From Trema orientale (Eukaryota > Streptophyta > Magnoliopsida > Rosales > Cannabaceae), in the NCBI GenBank assembly GCA_002914845.1, contig JXTC01000295.1, positions 229,526 through 293,525 of the forward strand: a stretch of DNA of 64,000 nucleotides. Direction: 5' to 3'. The notes under the pieces are model-generated. The model did not search any database. It saw nothing but the letters and a program-made list of their open reading frames with translations, and had not been told where the DNA came from. How positions within the stretch are numbered: position 1 is the first letter of the stretch; every line of letters begins with the position of its first letter. A program made the translations under genes and the position numbers. Below are positions 1 to 10,380 of this stretch, piece after piece.

Positions 1-354
1 AAAGTTTCACTCACGAGAGAAAAAGATAATTGACAAGAAAAAGAAAAAAAAGAAGTTATTAAAGACGGCAGAGAGAGAGAGAGAGGAACAAAGAAACATG
101 GTGACATAATTATCAACTGTTTGACTTAGATATTGAAAACTCTCAGTAAGTGTATTTTTTATTTTTTATTTTTTTTATTTTTTCTTTGTGTGTGCGTGGT
201 TTGAACTGCTAAATAACACAGCTATAGGTTATTACAACAGCTACGCTTTAATTATAGCCCGTATTTTTAATGGTCTTAGGCACCTTGATCAATGTTATAG
301 AAGGATTCTTCTTTATAATAAAAACAAATTACAAAGTAGGTCATGCCTTAATTA

Positions 355-434
355 TCGTTGGATGAGAATCTGTGAGGAATAACGAGAATCTGTGGAGAAT
401 CTATTTATATACAGATTCCCATCCAACGGTGAAT
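355..434. repeat. Short inverted repeat (hairpin)
   Basis: The arm CGTTGGATGAGAATCTGT near the left edge is matched in inverse orientation by ACAGATTCCCATCCAACG on the right, about 40 bases apart. GAGAATCTGTG also occurs twice in direct orientation inside. It resembles the folded end of a small MITE. No target-site duplication was identified, so its class is open. The rest of positions 1-538 shows no gene. Confidence 0.5.
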
Positions 435-538
435 AGACAGAGCCCTACTGTAGACGCGCCCTACAAAATAAGTAGAATAAAAATTTTACCTCATAAATAT
501 CAACATACTAATATATTGATTGCAAATATATCTTTGAG

Positions 539-721
539 GAGTAATACTATAAGACACTAGTAGTGTCCAGCACCACAATACATATCTGTCTATTACTAGA
601 TGATTTAATTAATGAACTGGGTCCTATATGGGCCCCACCTAAATTATAATTATGATTAATCAGTGATAGACTGACACATCATTGTGATGCTGGACACTAC
701 TGGTGCCTCATAACATTATTC
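539..721. mobile_element. Mutator-type MITE, 183 bp
   Basis: The terminal inverted repeats are about 40 bp. The left one begins GAGTAATACTATAAGACAC and the right one, read on the opposite strand, begins GAATAATGTTATGAGGCAC. Both continue into a shared block around AGTAGTGTCCAGCA. The flanks ATCTTTGAG (530-538) and ATATTTGAG (722-730) match at 8 of 9 positions, which fits the 9-bp target duplication of Mutator-like elements. There is no coding capacity. Family assignment is inferred from TIR and duplication length only. Confidence 0.7.
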
Positions 722-1189
722 ATATTTGAGATTTGATAGAGATTAAAGTACTATGTACGAGGGTTTTCATTTTCTATGTGGCACTAATTTTCATTATCTC
801 TTGTTTTTTGTTTAAACCGAAGTGCATGCCTGCATGGAACATTAATACACACATATGTTCTGGACTAGGTTTAATCATTTAACATAAGTAAATTTATTTA
901 ACTCACAAATTAATTACAATTTTAATAATCCTTGTGAAGCATATAATAACATAAAAGATTCCAAATACGCGTTAAGAAAATTCTATAGCATATCTAGTGC
1001 TTTGCATTTGGAATATATATGAAAATCATACAATGATGTTGCCCATTTCGATGCATGATATATATATATATATATATGATATCTCGTGGATCTAACTTCT
1101 AAGAGATGTGTTGATGAACACCATCCCGTGTCCAAGGCCATTGTTTTCGCCTTGGACTACAATATCAACATTAATTTTGTTCAACAAGA

Positions 1190-1313
1190 AAGGTTTTTTT
1201 TTAATTTTTTCTTTTCAGGGGGGACTTGGCTTTGTTTAAGTGGGAAAAAAAAAAAAACAAGAAATGTCTTTTTTTTTTTTTTTCTTTTCAGGGGGGACTT
1301 GGCTTTGTTTTAG
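1190..1313. repeat. Two-copy tandem repeat, period 73 bp
   Basis: A block containing CTTTTCAGGGGGGACTTGG followed by CTTTGTTT occurs at 1211 and again at 1284, separated by A- and T-tracts. The open frame across it is an artefact of the repeat and of homopolymers. Confidence 0.7.
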
Positions 1314-1320
1314 TGGCTAA

Positions 1321-4300
1321 TCCATAATATTTTTATGCTAAAGCGAACTTAAGATTCGCATAAGACAAGCCTTGCCGCCGGGCCGTTTACCGCTAAACGA
1401 CGATTAATTAACCAAAATACAAGACTACCATTAAAAAATAAAAAACCAATATATATAAATAATTCGTTTGCACTGACGTAACAAATTAACAAAGTTCTTC
1501 ATATGCTTTTCGTCAAAGTCAAACATATATTCTTATTATTTTGATCTCTCTCTATTTATTTTTAATATTTTATTATTCTCATATGTATATATTTATGCGT
1601 ACGTGTCTGATATATATTATGAGCATCACGAAAGGAAGCTTGTCATAAAAATTATAAGTACTGGAAATAAATGGTTCCATGTGATGAGTCTAGTCCATTA
1701 TAGTTTATTGGTATGATTGCAAGTACAAACTGAAATATGGGGTCATTTTGTTATGTGACAGATACAAACTTTGGACCCCTTTTGTTTCTATACAAAGCCA
1801 GAATAGAGGCTGCTGATTTTGGACCCTTGGTTGCTCGAAATTATATATTCTTAGTTTGTATTGATCAGTTGGGGGTTGAGAATTGAGATTATTAGTTAGA
1901 TTCAGTGATGGGGGTTCATTACCTCCAAACACATGTAAAAGATTATACAGTGTTCTCTTATGTCTCCACATGACCATTATAATATCCTATGTATATATAT
2001 TCGATAATTTCTTTTGTATACTTAATTATAATAAATAAAGGGTCCCACGTTATCGCATTATTATTATTTATTGCAGCTAGGCCACAACTAGCTAGTACTG
2101 AAACATGGCCACGTAGTTTTTGTTAGATTTTGCAAACAGGATTTTATTAAAAAAAAATATCTTTATTTATATAGTTTTCGTTGCTTCAGACTTACTAAAG
2201 ATACAAAACTATAGGAGTTGCATGCTGAATTAGACATAATGCATGGTTAGGAAAAAGTACATTTAGATGTTTGGCTTCTTTGACTTAATGTTAACATGGA
2301 AATTTGTATCTCAAAGATAAGGGGGACAAATCTCACCTTCTAAAGTAAAAATAAAGAACCCATTACAAAAATTATTACGTTGTCTTTTTTTCCCTCTCTC
2401 TGAGGTAAATTTTTCAAGTTTCTTATAGCTTTTTCTATGGGAATATTTCTACCTTCTTTAGTTCGTTAAATCCAAGATTTGGTCCTAAAAAGCATTATAC
2501 TTATGTTGAAGTTGAATTTATGTCACAATATCATGAACTTAGTATGACAGTGGGGATAAAGATTTCCATCATCTTAAAATATATGTGCGTGGTCTTTGAT
2601 TACTTATAACATACTCAATTATATTCAATATCTTTTTTTTTTTTCTTTACTGCAATCGATTTAACATGGGAACTATTCTCTTACTATTATATTTAGGCCA
2701 TAGATAATTTATTCCATAAATTCACAACACTCTTAAACAGCTGTAATTAGTACAGAAACCATCTCTGATGTATATGTCAATGCCAATGACGTTATATTAC
2801 AAGGAATTGCAAATTATTAACTATCTATTCTAATACATACTGCTATTTTAAGGCATAGAAAAAGCTAATAAAGTTACGGTGGTTCTATTGCCACTTTTTA
2901 TTTTTTTCTCCACCCCTTTTAATTAATTATTTATAAAAATATCCTCTAATGATATGAATATCTTTATATAGTATTAAATAATTAGAACCCTTATCTCTTA
3001 GCACATCCCCCAATTATGTACAGTAATCGTTTTGCTCAAAAAAATTTTAAAATAAATCAAGATTTTTTTTTTTTGCCTTTAAAGTTTCTTTTTTTTTTTT
3101 TTGGTGAACCAACTGTTAACGTTTTATTTATTTGTTTTTTTTTTTTTTTGGGAGGTAGGAACTAACCGTTCTGGAACTCTTTCTTCTAAGTTTTTCTTTT
3201 CTTTTTGGTTTGAGAACCAACTGTTTTTTTTTTTTTTTTTTTAGAGGAATTACTTTTCAGGAACCTTTTTTTTTTTTTTTTAGGTTTAGGAACCAACAAG
3301 TTGTATAGTTATTAGACCAAAAAAAAAAGATTATTAGTTTACTAAATTTATATTGTTGTTGTAATTTCTAAAAGGAGAAGAAGAACCTAAAAACGAATTT
3401 ATTGTAAAGTATTAAGGGGTGGAAAAAGAAATATTTAGAGAAATATTTAACAATGGGTATTTTTGTATATAATATAAATTTATAAGGTGTATAAAAAGAA
3501 ATTTTAAAAAATTAGAGAAGTAATATTTAGAAGGGGTGTGGGGGAGAAAAAAAATAGAGAAAATTATTCTTATACATAATCAAATATGTTATATATTTTT
3601 GTTATTAAGTTAATGTGAAAAATCACATGAAGTGGGATTAGCTGTCGGTAATCCATACTTTTGCCTGGGTTACTAGTATACATAATACTATTTTGAAATT
3701 ATTATAATAAACTAGTATACATAATAATCCACACTGGTATACTACGCTAGTAAATAATATTTTAAATTTTGAACTTAGTTTTGGACTAAAAGCCAAGTCA
3801 TGGACTCTTGAGTCGGTGGAATGTATAGTTACTATTTGGTGCCATAACAATAACATAACTAAAAGTGGTTCAAAAGAGCGGTCTCAGTTCGTGCCTACCC
3901 TCTCTCATCAGTCTCACTCTCTTCCCCCAGCCCAGTTAGTATCTGTCATTCCCGCGTACTTAAAGATAAAGTGACCCCACTTCTACTCTTCCTAAAAAGA
4001 AAGTGGACCCCGCCTTAATTAAATTTTTTTTGCTCGAAATATGATTTTTTTTCGGAAAACAATAATAATAAATTGCGTCATTTCTGTAGAAGACACCTGT
4101 TTTGGTCTTTGCTGGGAGTTGTAACATCTTGACAATTGTGTCCCTCAAATGCTATTTTACTTTCTTCTCTTTTCTTTTCCATTTTATAATAAAAGGAATA
4201 TTTCCTTACATTGCCTTTTGGTGACAAATATCAAGTAAAAATTAGCTTTTTGAAAGTGTTTGATAAATTAATTCATTAAAATTTGCGCATGATATATTAT

Positions 4301-6536
4301 CTGTATTAACGAAGTAGTTTTGTTTTTATAATGCACAAATCAGTACAATATAGATCAAAAGTGCAATTTCAGAGGTTCAATATTTACTAAATGCCAGTTA
4401 TTGAACAATAAGTTTCCAAATTCCATTGTTTTTTTTTTCAACTTTAGAAAAATCATATTTGATTTGGGGTCATAAGTTACTTAGAAAATGAAGTATATTT
4501 ATCACTGAATACTATATTTTAAGAGCTATTTCAGTTGTAATAACGTATAAAATCTCTACTAAATGAACTCCAAATTGGAGCTTCAATGTAATTTGACCAG
4601 CTTCAATGTAATAATTTGACCGATAAAAACGCATTTTAAATATTGTCCTTACATTGCCTTTTGATGTTATTGAAAAGATAAGAAAAGAAATGTTGATTTT
4701 CAAGACAATTAGTTTTTTTAATCGGATATGATTTTTTTAGCCTTATGAGATATTTTTTGAAACTTTTATTTAGAACAGATTAATTAGTACAGTATAAGTA
4801 TTGTGTTAGCTTAACCACCAAAGAGTTAAAGTTCTATAAAACGAATTTTCCAAGCTTTAAAGGGAATGGACCTTATTCACAATAGGCTTCTCGACTTAAG
4901 ACTTAAGTGAGTCCGAATATCTCATAAGCTCTATGAAAAACAAATCAAAATTATAAATGAAGATAAATGCTAAAGAGTATTTGCAATACTCAGCACTAGC
5001 ATTCTACATTTCTATTAGGGTATGTGAAATTAAGTACCATAGTTGTCCTACAAGATTGTTCTAAATAAAAGTCTAATAGGTGGTTAGCTTGGCTATAAAT
5101 GTTTTTTTTTTCAAAAAAAAAAAAAAGCAGCAAATGGGGACCATGGATGAAGGGCAAACAGGTAAAATAGCTCATGAGACTTTTGTGAGGGAAACGTTTG
5201 GACTATATGGCCTGATATCAAGGGAACAGAGGAAGACGGTGATAATGAAGGTGAGTTTTTGGGTCAAAAATCTAATAAAGCTTTCAATTACATCAATCCC
5301 AAAGGAGAATTGGCTATTGTTCCAACGGTCAAGATCATCCTATTCCATGATTTCCGGACGCTAATTAGGAATCTAAACCTCACACTCACACTTGTATGGC
5401 TTATATTTTCTCCAATTACTTATTTTTTTTCTTGAAAAAAAAAAAAGATGGTGACGCTTGATTTACTTAAGAGAGCAAAGGACAAGTCGAAACCGTTAAT
5501 AAATCTAATTGGCTTCATTTTATCAAATAGACTTAAAGGTTATAACCATTTGAACTTACCAAAAAAGAAAAATATTGTATGGTTAGGATTAAATAGCATT
5601 TTTATCAAATATTTGCACACCCTGTTGTAGAATTTTCCTCCAACTAATATTTTTTTTTAAAATTTTAGACAATAAAATACTAATTAGTGTACCAATGAGG
5701 ATTCTTAATATTTAAGGGTCATTTATATGACGAACACTTTTTCTTTCGATATTAGGGTAGGAGAATTGATTTCTAGATCTTAATATTAGAAGTACGTATG
5801 ATTACCAATCAGGTTAAGTCTCGATCACTATGACGAACGCTTTTAATTAGGAGAAATCATTGACTCTCAAATTAAAGGGTTGGTAAGAGAATTTTAGTTA
5901 GATTTGTTAAAGGTTTGTTCAATGATATTACCTTTTGAACTAATGAAAAACTCTCTTAAATTTAAAAATTTGGATGCCTTAGACAAAGAGTATATTATAT
6001 ACCTAAACAAAACTTATCTTTGCCTATAATAAGATTACAGACAGAAAAGAAAAGCCAAGAAACAAAAATACAAAATGCTTAAAGATGAAGCAAGTTAGTA
6101 TGGAATTTGATATCGGATCTACTTTGTACTTTGAATCATTGAGTTTGCTTTGAGAAATAGTTTTTAGGTGCACAGAAGATACACATATAGTACCACATAT
6201 CATTAATTCTTTGACAGAAGTATGCAAGCAATCTACTGAAGTACACCAAAAAGAGCTATCTATATGCCAAAATTTTCTAAGTAGTTGAAGGAGACATTGG
6301 CATGAGCTTTCACATGATCGAAACTTCCCCTCGAATTTTGTCTAACTAAAATGCACACATAAAACAAATAAATTACTCATCTTTTTGTTTTTTAATCTTG
6401 AATTTACCTGGGCACTGATCAAGTATGTTTATCTTATTAGAGGATTTTTCTACACTATATTGGTCATATTATGGGAATCGTGACATTTAACTTTAAAATT
6501 TTAATTTTATATACTTCGGAGAATAAATATCAATTT
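1321..6536. other. Intergenic, no gene supported
   Basis: This is AT-rich DNA with long T-tracts. Between about 3090 and 3300 a degenerate phrase (GGAACCAACTGTT-like plus a T-run) recurs several times. At 5130-5400 a less AT-rich stretch holds an open frame of about 90 codons from the ATG at 5080, and an overlapping 86-codon open frame in another phase. A good splice-donor match (AAG then GTGAGT) lies near 5251. I do not recognise either peptide and cannot support a gene. Confidence 0.5.
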
Positions 6537-7375
6537 GGCACCAATTGAGTAGGTATTTTTTTATACCTATACATATGTATTAATTTGACCAATAAAAATT
6601 TATCATGTGTAAATTTTTTAAAATAAAAAGTAAAAAAGAGAAATAACATTAATAATGTACGTTTTTTCATGCACTTAATTATAGTTATTGGATCACCATT
6701 AGATAATGATCCAATGACTAAAAATAATACTTACACATAGGTAAAAAAAAAATACCTATTGGATTGACAACCATATCAATAGGCACCAATTCAGTAGGTA
6801 TTTTTTATACATAGGTATTATTTTGGCTAATTAAAATTTATCATGTACATTTTTTTATAATAAAAAGTAAAAAAGAGAATTAATATTAATGATGAACGTC
6901 TTTTCATGCATCTCATTATAGTCGTTGGATCAGCATTAGATGTTGATCTAATGGCTAAAAAAAAAGCTACACACAAGTAAAAAAAAAAACTTATTGGATT
7001 AGCAACTATATCAATGGGCACCAATTCAGTAGGTATTTTTTTTTTTTACTATACATATGTATTATTTTGGCCAATAAAAATTTATCATGTACATTTTTTT
7101 ATAATAAAAAATAAGAAAGAGAAATAAAATTAATAATGCACGTATTTTCATGCACTTCGTTATAACCGTTAGATCAGTATTAGATGATGATCCAATGGCT
7201 TAAAAAAAAATACTTACGCAAAAAAAAAAAAAAAAAAAAACCTATTGGATTGGCATCTATATCAATGGGTATCAATCTATTAGGTATTTTATTTTTTTTA
7301 CTTATACATAGATATCATTTTGACCAAAGAAAATTTATCATGAAAAAATACATATTTTCATGCACTTCATTATGT
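6537..7375. repeat. Tandem array of ~240-bp MITE-like units
   Basis: The phrase GGCACCAATTSAGTAGGTA begins units at 6537, 6782 and 7017, and a degenerate version (GGTATCAATCTATTAGGTA) begins a truncated fourth at 7268. Spacings are about 245, 235 and 251 bp. Each full unit has ends related as inverted repeats (TAGGTATTTTTTT on the left, AAAAAAAATACCTATTGG on the right) and an internal palindrome, for example TTGGATCA pairing with TGATCCAA near 6690. This suggests a foldback MITE amplified head to tail. The units differ by point changes and A-tract length. Confidence 0.75.
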
Positions 7376-8640
7376 CTAATCAATGAATTGATGCCATATT
7401 ACACTTAAAATTTTAAATGAGAATAATAAAGTTATAAAACTAATAAAGTAGTTTAAAATCTTATACATATAATATCAATTCAAGGTTAGACATGAATTGA
7501 AAAGCTGATAAAGTAGTTTAAAATCTTATACACGTACCTTTCAAAAAAAAAAAAAAATCTTATACATGTAATGTCAATTTTTTTTCTTTTTGGAGGGAAT
7601 GTAATGTCAATTTTAGACATGAAATACAATTAGACGAAAAATTGAGCTCTTGGTTAGGTAACTTGACACTTAATGCATATGCTAATTAATATGTTGTTGT
7701 CTATGTGGACATTTTTTAAAAAACTAGGATGAAATTAGATATTTTGGTTATCTAGTGTAAATATAAAAGTTGGGGTACTAGATTTGAGTACTTGTCTTTC
7801 TGTTTTCTTTTTTTTTTATCTCTTTTTTTTTTTTTTTTGGGGTCGTGAAGTGCTTGTCTTTCTATTTTTTACTGTATAGATTGGTCAAATTAACGAATTG
7901 AAGTCTCCGAAACTTATTCGTCTACATATTTGTACGATTCTCGCTGTTTTAAGAAAAAGCAGTGCTTACTAATTTAACCAAATTTTTATGAGTCGGTGTA
8001 CGTGCATAATTAAACTTACGGGGTATTACTTGTAACACCTTTTTTTTTTTTTTCCTCCAATGCTGTGTCAAATCTAATTGACTTTAATTTAAAATTAAAA
8101 ATCACACCTTATCAAAAACGCTGCGCTTTTTAATTTCATAAAAGAAACTATTTAAACGGAAGGTCGAATTACATCAAAATTGCAACTCTAACGAAATTTC
8201 ACTTTCAAAAACATAAAATCGAATCAAAATTATACAAAAACTTAAACAACAAGCAAATATATGACGAAAAATCTCATTTTCAAATAACATTAATACAAGC
8301 ATGTATATACATTACCACATAACTTTAGATCAAAATAGGCATCAATTACTTTTTTTCAAACCTTTGAATCCTTTTACCTCTTTTAGGTAACCTCAAAAAT
8401 ACTTGAAAATATTCCATTTTCTCCCTCATGATTTCCAAATTTTCCATGCCATGGCAAATTGGGGCAAAGTTTTCTTTTCAAGATTTCCCACTGACCAAAC
8501 CCTCTAATCCCCCCAAAAAAAAGTCAAGTGACCGGTTAAACCAGTTTCCCGGTAAAACCTCACCCAAATCACCCACTTTTTTATTTTATTTTATTTTTTT
8601 CTGTACATACTATAATACCAGAATCGCATACGCCAATCAC
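7376..8640. other. Intergenic, A/T-tract rich, no gene
   Basis: No coding region or structured repeat is supported here. Long A and T runs dominate. The part after about 8430 becomes pyrimidine-rich and probably contains the promoter and transcription start region of the methyltransferase gene that follows. No unambiguous TATA box was picked out. Confidence 0.4.
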
Positions 8641-9492
8641 TCTTGCTCTCTCCCTCTTGCTCTCTCCCCAAAAATCCGTACAAAATCCACACCCAAACCC
8701 ACTGAGAGTGAAGAATTTGGTAGAATAAAGTTGGGTTTGCTCAGAACCCAATTTCTCGATCCCTTTTTTTTTTTTTTCTCTTTCTTTTAAAAATTGAAAT
8801 CACAAAGCGACGCCAAACCGCGTTTTGAGTAGCTGTAACGAGCAAACGACAGTGTTCGAGTCCTCCTCTTCATAATCATCATCACTTATCACCGTCGTCG
8901 TCATCATCATCATCGTCTTCTTCTTCTTATTTTCAGTAACAGATACAGATACTGACATTTGCAGATTTATTACTTCTGCTACTCTGTTTTTGGACCCTGC
9001 ATGACGTACTGGCCTTACTGGCTCTTTCTTTCAACCAAAATCATCATAAAGCGGTGTGAAGCTTTTTCTCTTTTACGTGTTGGGATCGCCACAAAATCGT
9101 TTTTGCAGGCACTGGATCTGAGATTCTCAACCTTGTTCACGGTAAGTACTGGAGCTACAGTCTGAGAAAACTGAGAAAAACGAAGAAGATAAAAGCTACC
9201 TGAAGTTCTGGGTTTTCTCTTATATGGTCGAGTTGTGGAGATTTTCAGCTTAAATAGCTGATTTTTTTTCCAATTTCCTCATCGACCCAGAAAAGTGTTT
9301 TCAATTTGTAGTAATGGGTTCTGATTACTTTTTCCTTTCATTGCAGATTTCGGATTCAACACGGGGTTGAATACTTCAAACCTCTTCGCTCTTCGGAATC
9401 ATTTTTCCGGGAATCACTCTCCTGGATTTTTCTTTTCTTTTTTCTTTTCTCGGAGAGAATCCCACACTGAATCTTTGAACTCCCCCACAAAA
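8641..9492 (+). promoter_or_regulatory. 5' leader with intron 9142-9346
   Basis: A pyrimidine-rich stretch with repeated CTCTTGCTCTCTCCC (8641-8670) and a CATCAT/TTCTTC run precede the methyltransferase start. A strong donor (ACG then GTAAGTACT at 9142) and acceptor (TTTCATTGCAG ending at 9346) define a likely 205-bp 5'UTR intron. The coding ATG lies 146 bases after the acceptor. The exact transcription start is not visible, and TTTTTGCAG ending at 9109 is a possible alternative acceptor. Confidence 0.55.
9001..9370 (+). CDS. Possible spliced upstream ORF, 54 aa
   Basis: An ATG at 9001 opens 47 codons that run exactly to the donor at 9141. Joining to 9347 keeps the frame and adds seven codons before TGA at 9368-9370. 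The predicted peptide starts MTYWPYWLFLSTK and ends SDSTRG, and is moderately hydrophobic. If translated it would sit about 120 nt upstream of the main start in the mRNA and could limit its translation. No known peptide is recognised, so this may be chance. Unspliced, the same frame runs to about 9163. Confidence 0.3.
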
Positions 9493-10380
9493 ATGGGAAA
9501 ATCAGCCGCAACCGGACGAGACTGGACCCAGATCTACGCGATCTACGGGCTGGACCAATGGCAGACCGTACTCTTCATCCTCTTCCACGCCATCCTCTTC
9601 ACTGTCCTCTCCGTCCTCTACCTCGCCTACTTCAACCCCATAGTCCACCTCTTCGAGAGCCTCCTCGCTGTCGCCGCCGTACCCGGCGGCGCAGCCCGTT
9701 TCGCCGCCGGGTTCACGGGCTCCGTCACGGCCATCTCCGCCATCTGCCTCTTCTTCGCCGCGGCCAACTTCTTCTACTCCTCCCTCCCACTCCACTACGA
9801 CATGGCCCACCGCATGGTCAACTCGGTCAGCGACTGGTCAACGGTCAAACACGCCCTGGACCTGGGCTGCGGCCGAGGGATACTCCTCAACGCCGTGGCG
9901 ACCCAGCTCAAGAAGGGTGGGAGTTCGGGCCGGGTCGTGGGCCTGGACCGGTCCAAGAGGACGACCCTCTCGACTCTGAGGACCGCCAAGATGGAAGGAG
10001 TGGGGGAGTACGTGACTTGCCGTGAAGGAGACCCTAGGAGATTGCCTTTCGGAGATAACTACTTCGACGTGGTGGTATCCGGTGTGTTCGTCCACACCGT
10101 AGGGAAGGAGCACGGTCCCCGGACGGTGGCGGCCTCCGCCGAGAGGATGCGGGCGGTGGGAGAGCTCGTGAGGGTGCTCAAGCCCGGTGGGGTCGGGGTC
10201 GTGTGGGACCTACTGCACGTGCCGGAGTACGTGCGGCGGTTGCAGGAGCTGAAGATGGAGGACGTGAGAGTCTCCGAGCGTGTGACGGCGTTCATGGTCA
10301 ATAGCCACATCGTGTCGTTTAGGAAGCCTAGTCAGCATTTTGTGGGCCCCAATGAGGTCAGGCTGGACTGGAGATGCTGA
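9493..10380 (+). CDS. Membrane-anchored class I SAM-dependent methyltransferase
   Basis: This is a 295-aa, single-exon protein. The ATG at 9493 is chosen because the in-frame extension upstream (from 9367) is low-complexity Phe/Ser-rich leader sequence. Two hydrophobic segments at about residues 25-47 and 70-97 should anchor it in a membrane. The Rossmann-type methyltransferase domain follows: motif I ALDLGCGRGILL (121-132), the acidic residue closing strand 2 (D152 in VGLDRS), PFGDNYFDVVVSG (185-197), and LVRVLKPGGVGVVWDLL (225-241). These match the Methyltransf_11/UbiE-like superfamily. The substrate cannot be read from the sequence. The reading frame is strikingly GC-rich compared with its AT-rich surroundings, so several long open frames on the other strand are only shadows. 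The 3'UTR probably lies within 10381-10650. Confidence 0.9.
   Translation: MGKSAATGRDWTQIYAIYGLDQWQTVLFILFHAILFTVLSVLYLAYFNPIVHLFESLLAVAAVPGGAARFAAGFTGSVTAISAICLFFAAANFFYSSLPLHYDMAHRMVNSVSDWSTVKHALDLGCGRGILLNAVATQLKKGGSSGRVVGLDRSKRTTLSTLRTAKMEGVGEYVTCREGDPRRLPFGDNYFDVVVSGVFVHTVGKEHGPRTVAASAERMRAVGELVRVLKPGGVGVVWDLLHVPEYVRRLQELKMEDVRVSERVTAFMVNSHIVSFRKPSQHFVGPNEVRLDWRC

Noticed and set aside
3638..3856. Minus-strand open frame of 72 codons
   Set aside because: It is composed of AT-rich intergenic sequence with duplicated ACTAGTATACATAATA words. No domain or splice signals support a gene.
6537..7375. CRISPR-like appearance of regularly spaced repeats
   Set aside because: Units are ~240 bp, nearly identical throughout with no unique spacers, in a plant nuclear genome. 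They are a MITE-type tandem array.
9502..10310. Several long open frames on the minus strand and in another + frame across the methyltransferase gene
   Set aside because: They are shadows caused by high GC content, with Arg/Pro- or Glu/Gly-rich low-complexity translations and no recognisable domain.
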